From Paenibacillus sp. FSL R5-0490 (GTDB lineage Bacteria > Bacillota > Bacilli > Bacillales > Cytobacillaceae), in the NCBI RefSeq assembly GCF_001956215.1, contig NZ_MRTQ01000007.1:124001-188000 (forward strand): a DNA stretch of 64,000 nt. Direction: 5' to 3'. Made by a program: the position numbers and the translations under genes. This document shows, piece by piece, positions 41,070-49,200 of the stretch (its first letter is position 1; every line of letters starts with the position of its first letter). The notes under the pieces were generated by a model. The model was not told the DNA's origin. It was given only the letters and a program-made list of their open reading frames with translations, and ran no database searches.

Positions 41070-42161
41070 TCATCTTCCCCCCTTTTTTAACGTAAAAAAG
41101 ATACTAAGCCCCTTTCCGGCTCCGCCACTTGCCCAAACGGTCCCCCCGTGGCCTTCGATGATTTTTTTTACAATCGCAAGACCCAGCCCGCTGCCGCCTG
41201 TGGCAGAATTCCGGGAGACATCCGTACGGTAAAAGCGGTCAAATAAATGAGGCAGCTCGTCGTGTGAAACGCCAGCACCATTATCCTGAATTTCAACCGT
41301 GACGTCCTCCGCTTTTGACGACAGCCTGACCACTAATTCTTTCTTTTCTTCCTTCATGTATTTCAAGCTGTTCTGCACAATATTGCCAACCACGCGATTC
41401 AATTTCTCCCTGTCAGCCTGCACCCGATACGATTGATTCGGCTCGCACTCAAGACGGAGACTGACAGGCTGTCCCGCCAGATTAAACCGAAGCTCCTCGA
41501 GGTAATCATCAAAATAGGACGCTAAATCCAGCTCCCTCAAATCATAAGGAACATTCGGCAAATCAAGCTTGGAATACAATAAAAGCTCCGAGATCAAAGC
41601 TTCCATATCATCCGCCTTCTTTTCAATCGTGCCCAAATATCGTTCCATCTTTTCCGGCGTATTCGCCACACCATCTGCCAGGCCGCGGACATAGCCCTTA
41701 ATGCTCGTTAAAGGGGTTTTTAAATCATGGGAAATGCTTGCAATCAATTCCTTCTGATTCTCTTCATACTGCTTTTGCATAGCTGCGGCTTCCTTCAATC
41801 GGCTTCTCATGCTTTCAAACGCCATGGCCAGCTCGTTCAATTCATCCTTGTTCCCGGAAACCTCTATTTCTGTATCCAGATCTCCTCTGCTGATATCATT
41901 CGCCGACTGCTTCAGCCGGAGAAGCGGAGCAATGATGCTTTTCGAAACAAGGAAAGTCAGGATTCCATTGGTCAAAATCAGCACCCCGACCAGCAGATAA
42001 ATCCGAATCGACCGGAAAAATTCAAGATCCTCCTGATCCACTGAACCTTTCACAGGATAGAACAATACATACCCAATGACCATTTCCAGCAGCAGAAATA
42101 AAACAACAGGAAGCAGCACCATCCCTATATTCGATAAAATCAATCGTTTTTTTATGGACAT
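41070..42161 (-). CDS. Sensor histidine kinase with HAMP domain
   Basis: 363 residues from ATG 42161 (GGGGTG 5 bp upstream); the extended frame to 42251 lacks a site. Helix 1 (LILSNIGMVLLPVVLFLLLE), a short extracellular loop of about 25 residues, helix 2 (LLVGVLILTNGILTFLV), then HAMP (about 90-145, PLLRLKQSANDISRGDLDTE). The H-box is SISHDLKTPLTSIKGYVRGL; N-, G1-, F- and G2-boxes are complete (NIVQNSLKY, DNGAGVS, LFDRFYR, GSGLGLAIVKKI). The small loop suggests sensing in or at the membrane. Confidence 0.93.
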   Translation of the reverse strand: MSIKKRLILSNIGMVLLPVVLFLLLEMVIGYVLFYPVKGSVDQEDLEFFRSIRIYLLVGVLILTNGILTFLVSKSIIAPLLRLKQSANDISRGDLDTEIEVSGNKDELNELAMAFESMRSRLKEAAAMQKQYEENQKELIASISHDLKTPLTSIKGYVRGLADGVANTPEKMERYLGTIEKKADDMEALISELLLYSKLDLPNVPYDLRELDLASYFDDYLEELRFNLAGQPVSLRLECEPNQSYRVQADREKLNRVVGNIVQNSLKYMKEEKKELVVRLSSKAEDVTVEIQDNGAGVSHDELPHLFDRFYRTDVSRNSATGGSGLGLAIVKKIIEGHGGTVWASGGAGKGLSIFFTLKKGGR

Positions 42162-42331
42162 CCAGTCACCCCGGTTTTGTATCATAATAGCCGGATTGAA
42201 CCAGCTTGATAATCTTGAAAAAAGTATAAACAAAGATTCTAACCAAAACATTATATAGTTATTACAAAATTCTTAACAGGTGGTTTTTTTGCAGAGGGGC
42301 GGTGTACGGAATTTTTTCAGGTTAACAACGG
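42162..42331. other. Upstream region of the kinase operon
   Basis: 170 bp, A+T-rich near 42200-42280. It must hold the promoter of the two-component operon, but I cannot assign boxes with confidence. Confidence 0.4.
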
Positions 42332-42643
42332 GGTTCTGACTCTGACTGCAGGCTTCCTGCCTTTTGTGTCAGAAGGTGGACCAGGTTCTGACTCTATCTC
42401 GCGCTTTCCTGTCTTTTGTGTCAGAAGGTGGACCAGGTTCTGACTCTATCTCGCGCTTTCCTGCCTTTTGTGTCCGAAGTTAGACCAGGTTCTGACTCTA
42501 TCTCGCGCTTTCCTGCCTTTTGTGTCTGAAGTTAGACCAGGTTCTGACTCTATCTCGCGCTTTCCTGCCTTTTGTGTCCGAAGTTGCCCCAGGTTCTGAC
42601 TCCACGATTCGGATTTTCGCTTTTTGTGTCCGAAGCTCCCCCA
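42332..42643. repeat. Largest 52-bp repeat array (six copies)
   Basis: GGTTCTGACTC starts at 42332, 42384, 42436, 42488, 42540 and 42592, each exactly 52 bp apart. The middle four copies are nearly identical (ACTCTATCTCGCGCTTTCCT, then GCCTTTTGTGTC, YGAAGTTAGACCA). High identity implies recent expansion. It occupies the gap between the kinase promoter region and the DUF4083 gene. Confidence 0.95.
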
Positions 42644-42712
42644 GCTCCTTGGGTTTAATAAAAAAAGTGCACAGATTCATTCTGCACACCAGCTCCCCGC
42701 CTTACACCAACC

Positions 42713-42913
42713 CTATTTATTTTTGCCTTCCATTTTAAAAAGGGCTTGATCCAGCTTTTCTTCTATTCGCTTTAATCTGTCGTTTCTTCTCTTGAAAATA
42801 AAAAAGAAAATGACAAGGATCCCAGGAATAGTCAATAAAAAGGCAAAAGCCAAAAGCTGAAATAAAATATCGCCGGCATTCAATCCGGCCAGAGCAAATG
42901 TGAACAAATTCAT
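42713..42913 (-). CDS. Small membrane protein, DUF4083-like
   Basis: 66 residues: one long hydrophobic helix (AFAFLLTIPGILVIFFFIFK) followed by a basic/coiled stretch RRNDRLKRIEEKLDQALFKM, the usual DUF4083 pattern of an N-terminal helix plus a short cytoplasmic coil. It overlaps the upstream gene by 4 bp (ATGA). Function unknown. Confidence 0.75.
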   Translation of the reverse strand: MNLFTFALAGLNAGDILFQLLAFAFLLTIPGILVIFFFIFKRRNDRLKRIEEKLDQALFKMEGKNK

Positions 42914-43110
42914 GATGGTTCCCCTTTTCGGGATGCCATGGTTAGGGTATATAACTGCCTGAGGGATACTACTAGAGCAAAAACAGCCAAAGCATTGGTC
43001 ACGGAAAAGAAATCTATGTCCGCTAACATGTTCCTGATCATTAAAACTATCGCTATCACTGAAATAATAATGGCCGAGTAAAAATCAAACCTGCTGGTAT
43101 TTTCTTTCAA
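42910..43110 (-). CDS. Small two-helix membrane protein
   Basis: 66 residues, MKENTSRFDFYSAIIISVIA, with two helices (AIIISVIAIVLMIRNML and VTNALAVFALVVSLRQLYTL). GGGGGAACTGG lies near the ATG. It is coupled to the DUF4083-like gene. No family was recognised. Confidence 0.65.
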   Translation of the reverse strand: MKENTSRFDFYSAIIISVIAIVLMIRNMLADIDFFSVTNALAVFALVVSLRQLYTLTMASRKGEPS

Positions 43111-43176
43111 AACCAGTTCCCCCTTTCGATAGTTTACGATTATACAGAAGGGAAAGTTTCATTTTCGGCCATAAAA

Positions 43177-43195
43177 AGGGACAGGTTCATTGTCC
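43177..43195. repeat. Dispersed palindrome, GGGACAGG type (copy 6)
   Basis: AGGGACAGGTTCATTGTCC, followed by a further GGGACAG at about 43207. It lies just beyond the stop of the minus-strand DUF2812 gene. Confidence 0.6.
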
Positions 43196-43216
43196 ACCAT
43201 CCCCTGGGACAGTAAA

Positions 43217-43786
43217 CTATTTCTCTTTTAACATTGAATACTTACGATAAGCTTTATAGAAACTGATGCAGAAGAACACAGCCATAAAGACTGGAAGCAG
43301 CCTTAAAAGGACAAATGGAGTCTCAAATAAAAAGGCTTTCCAAAATAATGCACCCTTCATACTCCAAAGACCTTCGGCTAAATATAAGCCCGAATCCTTG
43401 TAAATCATATACGAAAAAGACAATAACAGTATCCCCAAACCAGATGAATACCCCATCAGCCTTCTATAATAATGACTCTGTGATTGGCGATCCGAGAAGA
43501 TTTGACTTTGTCCATCATCCTCTTTTTGCCAATATCGAATTCCGCCAAGCCATGGCCCACTTATATAAACCCAGCCGAAATCTTCATATAACCCTTTGTA
43601 ACCTTCAAACTTTTTCTTTGAAAAATAATCTTGATAATCGAGCCGCATCACATATTTCTTGTCTGTTTTTTCGAAAGTGTATATGCCCAATCCGCTAATA
43701 TTTGTACAGCGATAGCCTTTTTGCAATTGCTCGTTCAGCCAGCGCTCCTCTTTTTCAATATCAAAAAACATCTTAAATTTCTTCAT
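43217..43786 (-). CDS. DUF2812-family membrane protein
   Basis: 189 residues from ATG 43786 (AGGAAG 8 bp upstream). The soluble N-terminal DUF2812 part has KKFKMFFDIEKEERWLNEQL, QKGYRCTNISGLGIYTFE and the WVYISGPWLGGIRYWQKE strand. Two or three membrane helices follow (LGILLLSFSYMIYK and LLPVFMAVFFCISFYKAY). These proteins are habitually encoded next to a PadR regulator, as here, where the genes overlap by 14 bp. It is probably a regulated membrane-stress component; the mechanism is unknown. Confidence 0.88.
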   Translation of the reverse strand: MKKFKMFFDIEKEERWLNEQLQKGYRCTNISGLGIYTFEKTDKKYVMRLDYQDYFSKKKFEGYKGLYEDFGWVYISGPWLGGIRYWQKEDDGQSQIFSDRQSQSHYYRRLMGYSSGLGILLLSFSYMIYKDSGLYLAEGLWSMKGALFWKAFLFETPFVLLRLLPVFMAVFFCISFYKAYRKYSMLKEK

Positions 43787-44090
43787 TCGATTCACTTCCT
43801 TCGTACAGGGATAAAATATGCAGCAGCCTCTTTTGTTCGATTTTCAAAATTTCGCTTCCTTCCGCAGTAATCATATAAACTTTTCTCCGGCCTGACTCTC
43901 CAACAGGTTCAATCCAGCCATGCTTATTCAAGTTCTCAATCGCACCGTATAATGTACCAGCCGCTAAACTAACAGTGCCGTTACTTATCTCGTCTATCTT
44001 CTGCATCACGGCATAGCCATGGAGCGGCTCACGCAGAGCTAATAAAATATAATGCATGGTTTCAGACAGCGGTAATAATTTATGTTTCAT
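43773..44090 (-). CDS. PadR-family transcriptional regulator
   Basis: 105 residues: the winged helix with LSETMHYILLALREPLHGYA, VSLAAGTLYGAIENLNKHGW (recognition helix) and GESGRRKVYMITAEGSEIL (wing). This is the small PadR-s2 type. Upstream lies a cluster of dyads (44108-44156) that probably forms its autoregulatory operator. It controls itself and the coupled DUF2812 gene. Confidence 0.9.
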   Translation of the reverse strand: MKHKLLPLSETMHYILLALREPLHGYAVMQKIDEISNGTVSLAAGTLYGAIENLNKHGWIEPVGESGRRKVYMITAEGSEILKIEQKRLLHILSLYEGSESNEEI

Positions 44091-44107
44091 CTTCTCATCC
44101 TCTATTC

Positions 44108-44156
44108 AGTTCAGCTATATAGTTCAACTTAACAATAAGATAATACAGTTCAACTG
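44108..44156. promoter_or_regulatory. Candidate PadR operator cluster
   Basis: AGTTC-A-ACT/GCT motifs start at 44108, 44121 and 44147, separated by 13 and 26 bp. The last is part of the perfect dyad CAGTT-C-AACTG (44146-44156). The region covers the expected promoter of the padR-DUF2812 operon. Confidence 0.6.
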
Positions 44157-44185
44157 AATAGTCAACGAAATTTTAAAATAAAACT

Positions 44186-44225
44186 AAAAAAGCCGCTTTC
44201 CTTAGGGCAAGGGAAAGCGACTTTT
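44186..44225 (-). terminator. Terminator of the DUF3231 gene
   Basis: AAAAAGCCGCTTTCC pairs with GGAAAGCGACTTTT; TTTTTTAG follows on the minus strand. Confidence 0.85.
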
Positions 44226-44262
44226 AACCGCTAGTGAAAGAAGAATAAAGGCAAAAATACCA

Positions 44263-45282
44263 TCAATCTCTATCAGCAGCCGTTGGAGGCTGTTCAAACC
44301 AGCCTCTCTCAATCATGATTTTTGCAGCACTCTGGACAAAATGTGAATTTTTCATTGTTGCCTTCAAATAAACCATCCCTACATCGCGCCGGCCATTGAC
44401 TGCCACTGAATTTCCGAATGCTCTAAGTTTTATTGAAAACATATCCATCTTATGGAAGAGCATGATTTTATCAGAAAAAGGCGAGAAAGTGGAATTGGTT
44501 ATTAAGTCATCCAGATAAGGTGGTGAAGGCAAATCTTCTTCATGCAGTTTTTGCCTATAACTTTCAATATTCGTGGTGGTAATTTCTTTTCCCTTCTCAA
44601 ACAATTTACGTATCTTTTCATCCTTGGCCACTTGGGCAAATGCCATAATGAGTGCCTTACTTGTCACATTATTTTCAATATTATCGTAAAAATGGGGGAT
44701 TTCCATTGCATGCAAAGGGCGTTTATCTCCAAGGTAGCCGGTTAAAAAATCTTTATGCACAAATTCCGCTTTCTCAGGAACTGGAATCAATGGGGGTTTA
44801 ATGATCAGCCCTTTATGTATTAATATCTCTTTGATCTGCTCCATTAAATCCATGGCGGAATCCATACAATGCCTAAAAAATTCCTTTACGTCCTTTCTGT
44901 ACATAAGAGGGATGGCAATACTATAAATACTCAATCCTGCTTTTGCCGCATACTTTAAATAGTGGACATAAAATTCATCCATAAACAGTCTGGGAGCACC
45001 TAAATTTACATCCTCTTCCGTAAAACCATTAGGAATAGGAAATCCTTCTTTCTTGAAAATACCTTTAATAGTCTCCATAAATTCTTCTGACAGCTGTAAG
45101 GCATTTTCCAATAAGCTTTTAATGTCCTTATCTTCAACATGCTGCAGAAAATATTTTAAAAAACATGATGCCATACTGTTTCCCATATATGTAGCCCAAA
45201 GCTTGCCCATTTCGGCTGATGTTAATTTTTCTGAGCTATCCGGATTATGAGAACTTAATTTAATTGGTTTAATTTTTTTCAT
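44263..45282 (-). CDS. DUF3231-family protein
   Basis: 339 residues built of two similar halves of about 165 residues, each a four-helix ferritin-like bundle. First half: EKLTSAEMGKLWATYMGNSM, LSEEFMETIKGIFKKEGFPI. Second half: DNIENNVTSKALIMAFAQVA, SYRQKLHEEDLPSP. This is the DUF3231 pattern found in Bacillus, related to coat-F type bundles. No metal-ligand pattern is evident. Monocistronic with AAGGGA upstream. Function unknown. Confidence 0.82.
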   Translation of the reverse strand: MKKIKPIKLSSHNPDSSEKLTSAEMGKLWATYMGNSMASCFLKYFLQHVEDKDIKSLLENALQLSEEFMETIKGIFKKEGFPIPNGFTEEDVNLGAPRLFMDEFYVHYLKYAAKAGLSIYSIAIPLMYRKDVKEFFRHCMDSAMDLMEQIKEILIHKGLIIKPPLIPVPEKAEFVHKDFLTGYLGDKRPLHAMEIPHFYDNIENNVTSKALIMAFAQVAKDEKIRKLFEKGKEITTTNIESYRQKLHEEDLPSPPYLDDLITNSTFSPFSDKIMLFHKMDMFSIKLRAFGNSVAVNGRRDVGMVYLKATMKNSHFVQSAAKIMIERGWFEQPPTAADRD

Positions 45283-45595
45283 GACAATCCCTTCTTTTTT
45301 ACTTACTATCTCCTTCCTTTAAATTCGTATACTTTAAATTTCGTCAAAATTAAAGCTGCTATTTGGGGAGAAGGGCAGCTGTCAAGCAAAAAACTAATTG
45401 GAACAATAATACGAAACTTATTTAAAGGAGAAACCGTACAAATAGTTAAAGGAGTCGCTGCAGGGGCTTTTTGAAAGACCTTTGCAGCAGGAGAGGGAAA
45501 GTAACCCGATTTTCACACACTTACCTAACTCAGCACTAGTGATAAACTTTAAGAAATTCTGCTGATTTTAGAAAAATGAATGGAGGAATTCCAAT
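45283..45595. other. Intergenic region with two inverted repeats
   Basis: 313 bp between divergent genes. CTTTAAATTT-CGTC-AAAATTAAAG (45332-45355) is a near-perfect 10-bp dyad in the promoter area of the DUF3231 gene, a possible operator. GCTGCAGGGG...TTTGCAGC (45457-45488) can form a long imperfect hairpin with no U-run. No gene with a credible start was found. Confidence 0.45.
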
Positions 45596-45778
45596 ATGAC
45601 AAGTACCGCTCTATTTATCATAGCTATGGCATCTATAGTTATATGGATATCATTATCCATAGAGCTTATGAAGCCTTCCAAGGAACAGAATGGCCGCAAA
45701 ATAGTTATTTTAACTGCTGCAGGTTCTTTATCCACTATAGTTTTAACCATTCCACTTTTTCAAAATATCTCTTTTTAA
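45596..45778 (+). CDS. Small two-helix membrane protein
   Basis: 60 residues, MTSTALFIIAMASIVIWISL, a basic loop KPSKEQNGRK and a second helix IVILTAAGSLSTIVLTIPLF. An excellent GGAGG lies 8 bp before the ATG, which makes a real gene likely. No family was recognised and there are no co-directional neighbours. Confidence 0.65.
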   Translation: MTSTALFIIAMASIVIWISLSIELMKPSKEQNGRKIVILTAAGSLSTIVLTIPLFQNISF

Positions 45779-45990
45779 GAAAAAGGAAATTTAGTATTGT
45801 ACACTTCAAATGGATACCGCTGTTCATGCCACAATGAAGGCTCAATCCTTATATAAATAAAGGGAGATGCCGATTCTGATGGATCTTCAACTCCCAAACT
45901 TTAACTGATGGAACAGTACCTTCAGTTATTTGGAAATATGATATTTTCAACTAAGCCTTTCTCCTGTCCGAAGACATGCCTGCTCGGGCT

Positions 45991-46210
45991 CTATTTGCAA
46001 TTTTGGTTTTTCTATTTGCAAATTCACCCTCCCTATTTGCAGGTCCACTCCATCTATTTGCAAAACCATTATTCCAGCACTGATTGCACTCGACTATTTG
46101 CAAATTTACCCCTTCTATTTGCAAAATAAGAGTTCTATGTGCAAATTCCCCCTATCTATTTGCAATCCCACCCTCTCTATTTGCAGGTCCACTCCATCTA
46201 TTTGCAAAAT
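45991..46210. repeat. Tandem repeat array, 21-bp period
   Basis: CTATTTGCA starts at 45991, 46012, 46033, 46054, 46094, 46115, 46135 (variant CTATGTGCA), 46156, 46177 and 46198: almost always 21 bp apart, with one degenerate unit between 46054 and 46094. The spacer is CT-rich (ATTCACCCTCC, GGTCCACTCCAT). All three plus-strand frames are long and open only because of the repeat. It fills most of the 500-bp gap before the subtilase terminator. Confidence 0.93.
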
Positions 46211-46232
46211 CCCTCCCGGCCAGCAGTCTTCC

Positions 46233-46270
46233 CAAAAAGAAAACCCGGCTCCACCAAGGAAGCCGGGTTT
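46233..46270 (-). terminator. Terminator of the subtilase gene
   Basis: AAACCCGGCT pairs with AGCCGGGTTT around an 11-base loop, with TTCTTTTT following on the minus strand. Confidence 0.92.
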
Positions 46271-46280
46271 CCCCATCCTA

Positions 46281-49200
46281 TTACTTATCTTGCTTTCCAT
46301 TCCCTTTCCCAGGCTTCACCGGGCCATCAGGGGTTTCAAGATTTTGCGGAGGCTGTTCGCCTTTTTTCAGCTTGTACAATTCAACCGTTTTGGTTGTTTT
46401 GTTGCCGGCCAGGTCCTCTGCTTCAAACGTAAAGACGTTTAAGCCTTCTTTCAATGAAAGTTTAATCTTTTTGAATTCCTTTTCGATGCCTCTCATTGCA
46501 TAAGGCTCCTGGAATTCCTGGTAGAATAGCTCGCTGCCGTCCTGAGAGAAGCGAAGCTGGTCAAAGTTATCTGTCACTGTAATGTTGATGACAGGGTCCT
46601 TCTTGTTATGCTTAATGTATTTACTCGAAGGCAGCCCATCGATTTCAACCGTCGGGCCAGTCGCATCGACGATGATCGTGCGCTTGAAAGAGATCGCATT
46701 ATTCGCAGTATCCACTGCTTTCACTTCCAGGCTGTGAACGCCATCTTCAAACGTCATCTTTGTTTCAAATTCATATTGTCCTTTTTCGTCATTGTACGTA
46801 GTTTCAATAGGTGTTCCGGCAATGGTGAATTCCTTCATGCCAGATTCTTCTTTAATCGTGCCGCTGACAGTCAGTTCATTTGTGTTGTACACTTCAAGCG
46901 CCGCAGGCTCCTCAAGGTATACGTATGGAACGGTCTTGTCATTGCTCACTTCGCCCACTTCCACAGTTGCTTCAGAAGAGTTGCCGGCAAAGTCATAGGC
47001 TACTACCTTAACATTTGTGCCCACTTCCAGTTCTTCCGGAAGAACAAATTCTTCTGTATCTCCGCTTAGCGCTTCATCCAGAATAGACTTTTCATCTACG
47101 AAAATATCAATATACGAAATGCCGGAGCCTTCAGGGTTATCAGCAGCTTCCAGCTTTAATGCTGTGTTGCCTTCGATAAGGTCAGCCTGAACGCTTGGCG
47201 CAGCCGTGTCCACTTTTACAGGGATTTTCACGGATTGCCACTCTGCCCCTGCATAGTCGATGACAGACTTAATCTCAAAATAGTACTGTCCGTCCTGCGC
47301 AAGCTGGTTGCTGATTTTTCCATCCCAGCCCCAGTTCGGATTGAGCGTATAATTCGCACCTGCCCCGCCATCGTAATAATGCTTGCGAAGGCTGTTTTCC
47401 GTGCGCAGCTTACGTAACGTTTTTCCATCCTCATCTGTAATCGCGAATTCTGCTTGTTTCGCATTTCGCAGGAATGAAAGAACCGGGATCAATTGATCCT
47501 GAACTTTGTCCCCGTTCGGAGAAATGGCGATTGTTTCCCCGCTGAATGCATCGTTTACCGGATCATATCCTAAGTAAGAATACCCCTCGGCTGTCTCTGA
47601 AACTGCTCCTGCCATTCCGTAGAATGAACTGTCATCATACTTCATACCGTCAAGGATCGGAGCTTTATCCCAATCACCCTTGAAGCCTACATAAGGAACC
47701 GTTAATTGCGGGTTCACGTCAGTTGAGTCTGTCAAAGTGACATATCCTTCAACAAAGTATCCATTCGGGAATACCTCGTTGATGTCAAGAGGAGTTTCCC
47801 AGTTTCCTGTCTTCGAAGGATCTACCACTTTTGCATTGCTGACATCCACACTTACTTTAAAGCTTACAGATCCATTCGCAGGAACGGTTACCTCTGCTGA
47901 ATCCTGGCCCTCCACTTTTACAGAAGCATCCAGAATCTTCTGAGCTTCAAGCTCATCTGCTGCCCAGCCCATCTCTCCATAGGCTGCAAAATCAGTCTGC
48001 AGATTTGCTGCCACATCGTAAGCCACATCTTCACCACTGAAGTTTTGCGCTTTTAACGTGAATTCAAATGTATTGCCAACTTCTTTTAAAGCCACTTTTC
48101 CTTCATTCGTTGAAGCCTCCGTTACGATAACAGGAGAAGATAATGCCGAATGAAGCTGCATGATGCCGGAACCTTGTCGGCGCGGGGAATAAGGGATATT
48201 CCATTCAAATGCACTGTTGACGGTTCCTTTATCAATGACCGGCGCCGCTGTATTCATCATCAGGTTCTTCGCAACGTTGACACGGTCAAAGCCGGTTACG
48301 CCAAATTCTGTATCCACACGTTCAAGAACAAGTGCCGCACCACCGGAAACGTGAGGAGCTGCCATGGAAGTACCGCTCATCATACCGTACTGGTTATTCT
48401 CAAGAGTCGAGTAGATTTGTCCGCCTGGAGCTGTAATTTCAGGCTTGAAATCCAGGTTAGGCGTTAAACCCCATGAAGTGAAGGCGCTCATTTTGCCTGC
48501 TTCAGGGTTTGCTGACTTTGTTTTTTCTCTGTTAAAAGAAAGCGTGACTGTCTGGCCATCCTGAATGGCTGCTGCCAGCTTGTCTCCATCTGTCTTCAGC
48601 ATGAATAGCTGCGGGATTGTAATGGACGGATCGCTTGCCATGTTGACATAACCGTCAGCATTATTGTAGATAATAACGCCGACAGCTCCAGCTGCCTGGG
48701 CATTAATGGCTTTATCAACAAATGCCAATTCCCCGCGCTGAATTAATGCGTATTTACCAGCAACACCGGACAGCTCTTCAGGCTTGCCCAATCCGCCGTA
48801 GGCTACTTCAAATGTTTTCGTTTCAACGTCATTCGGGTGAACATTTCCTGCTGACAAGAATGCAGCTTTTCCGGACTCTTCACCGAATTGGTAGTTGACT
48901 GCATCCAGATCCATGAAATTATTTTCAATAGATGCTACCTGCAAAGAATCATAGGATACACCAGGTGATCCCGAAACACCGATGTCCGGGTTTTCACTGC
49001 TTGGATTAGCGAATCCATTTCCAAAGTGAGCAGAGTTCCCAGCAGAAATAGACATTAAAATGCCGTTGTCTACTGCTCTGGCAATCGCTTTTTGTTCAGC
49101 TGACTCAGGGCTGACAAACCCGGCTGTTGAACCAAGACTCATGTTTAGTACGTCTGCACCAAGTACAATCGCATCATCAATCGCCTTTACATAAATATCA

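Noticed and set aside
45345-45475. Open plus-strand stretch ending GETVQIVKGVAAGAF before the small gene at 45596
   Set aside because: No ATG, GTG or TTG start with a ribosome binding site in frame; it overlaps a dyad and a hairpin. It cannot be told from chance.
45991-46210. Possible CRISPR array
   Set aside because: Repeat cores are only 9-11 bp, with spacers that are related to each other and about 11 bp long; no cas gene is in the window. The 52-bp arrays also lack a repeat/unique-spacer pattern.
45908-46503. Overlapping plus-strand frames rich in YLQ or LFA motifs
   Set aside because: They are translations of the 21-bp repeat in all three frames. They run into the coding region and terminator of the subtilase on the other strand.
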